Source: Culex pipiens pallens (lineage: Eukaryota > Arthropoda > Insecta > Diptera > Culicidae). Taken from it: 64,000 nt of DNA. The stretch is from contig NC_068939.1 in assembly GCF_016801865.2 (NCBI RefSeq), forward strand, positions 62,651,273 to 62,715,272. Direction: 5' to 3'. The notes beneath the pieces were generated by a model that did not search any database, had not been told where the DNA came from, and was given only the letters and a program-made list of their open reading frames with translations. A program made the translations under genes and the position numbers. Positions 63,601 to 64,000 of this stretch are shown in pieces (within the stretch, counting starts at the first letter, position 1; each line of letters begins with the position of its first letter).

Positions 63601-64000
63601 TTTTTTTTACAACATAAAATCAAGATGATCATATTCTTGAAAAGTTGTAAAAATGATTGCAAGTAGCAGTATTTCAGTCGATTGAACAAAATGTTCATGA
63701 AACATCGCATAGGAACTTCACCACTCCCTCCTCCATAATGTGGCGAAACATCTTCAGGGTGGAAAAAAAAGGAAAACGTTGCTGCGGGAAACTCAACCGA
63801 AACCTTTTCCTCCCGGCGGAAACCTCACCGTCACATTTCCCGGCTGAACGAATCTTTTGACTTGAGGTCCCAAACCGTGTGTTTTTCTCTCATACGGTCG
63901 GTTGGTTGCGTTTTTTTCCGTCGCTTTCGGTTCGGTTGCTGTCTTCATACGGGGCTTCTCCTGGGGCATTAAATATTCAATATGCGTAAATACACTTTTT
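63601..64000. other. Host-like sequence at window end, no gene supported
   Basis: GC rises after 63720. A 67-codon frame (63657-63860) has no domain. Nothing else is recognised. Confidence 0.35.

Overview
The window looks like gene-poor, AT-rich nuclear DNA from an insect, most likely a culicine mosquito and probably Culex. This rests on the element types: a Jockey-clade LINE resembling mosquito Juan, a BEL/Pao element of insect type, a tRNA-derived SINE with a (TTTGA)-like tail, and many TA-flanked miniature inverted-repeat elements. The species call is recognition and inference, not a database result. I found no intact host protein-coding gene. Host sequence appears as long intron-like or intergenic stretches with a few 5'UTR-like or promoter-like islands (about 9.7-11.3 kb, 18.06-18.72 kb and 41.16-41.39 kb).

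Layout. 0-7 kb holds host sequence, a SINE, a MITE and two copies of a variable-length element ending in a GCCTTCCTC hairpin. 6.9-9.6 kb is a near-palindromic element broken by a 762-bp retroposon with a 26-bp target duplication. 9.7-11.3 kb is a GC-richer, promoter-like island. 14.0-17.65 kb is a third copy of the variable element, expanded to about ten 164-bp units and hosting an inserted foldback element with a perfect 8-bp duplication. 18.06-23.25 kb is a 5'UTR-like exon interrupted at its splice donor by a full-length two-ORF LINE. 23.7-24.8 kb is a MITE within a MITE. 26.5-30.45 kb is a foldback element whose arms are 124-bp minisatellite arrays in opposite orientations. 31-33 kb is a tRNA-related retroposon split by a long-TIR MITE. 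33.1-34.6 and 38.3-40.1 kb are two inverted copies of one TA-flanked element, each with a different nested insertion. 44.3-47.5 kb holds the fourth variable element copy and another palindromic MITE. 51.96-58.97 kb is a complete, very young BEL/Pao retrotransposon with one intact 1940-codon Gag-Pol ORF. 60.1-62.5 kb is a 19-unit, 127-bp satellite.

The only convincing proteins are the LINE ORF1 and ORF2 and the BEL polyprotein. The two retrotransposons are both intact and recent. The inverted-repeat elements are non-autonomous: I see no transposase ORF in any of them. Their nesting gives relative ages: a nested element is younger than its host, and the LINE is younger than the exon it splits.

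I saw no CRISPR array, rRNA or functional tRNA. tRNA-like sequences are treated as SINE parts or pseudogenes. Boundaries were read by eye; element ends with matching duplications are the most reliable, and fragment ends are approximate.
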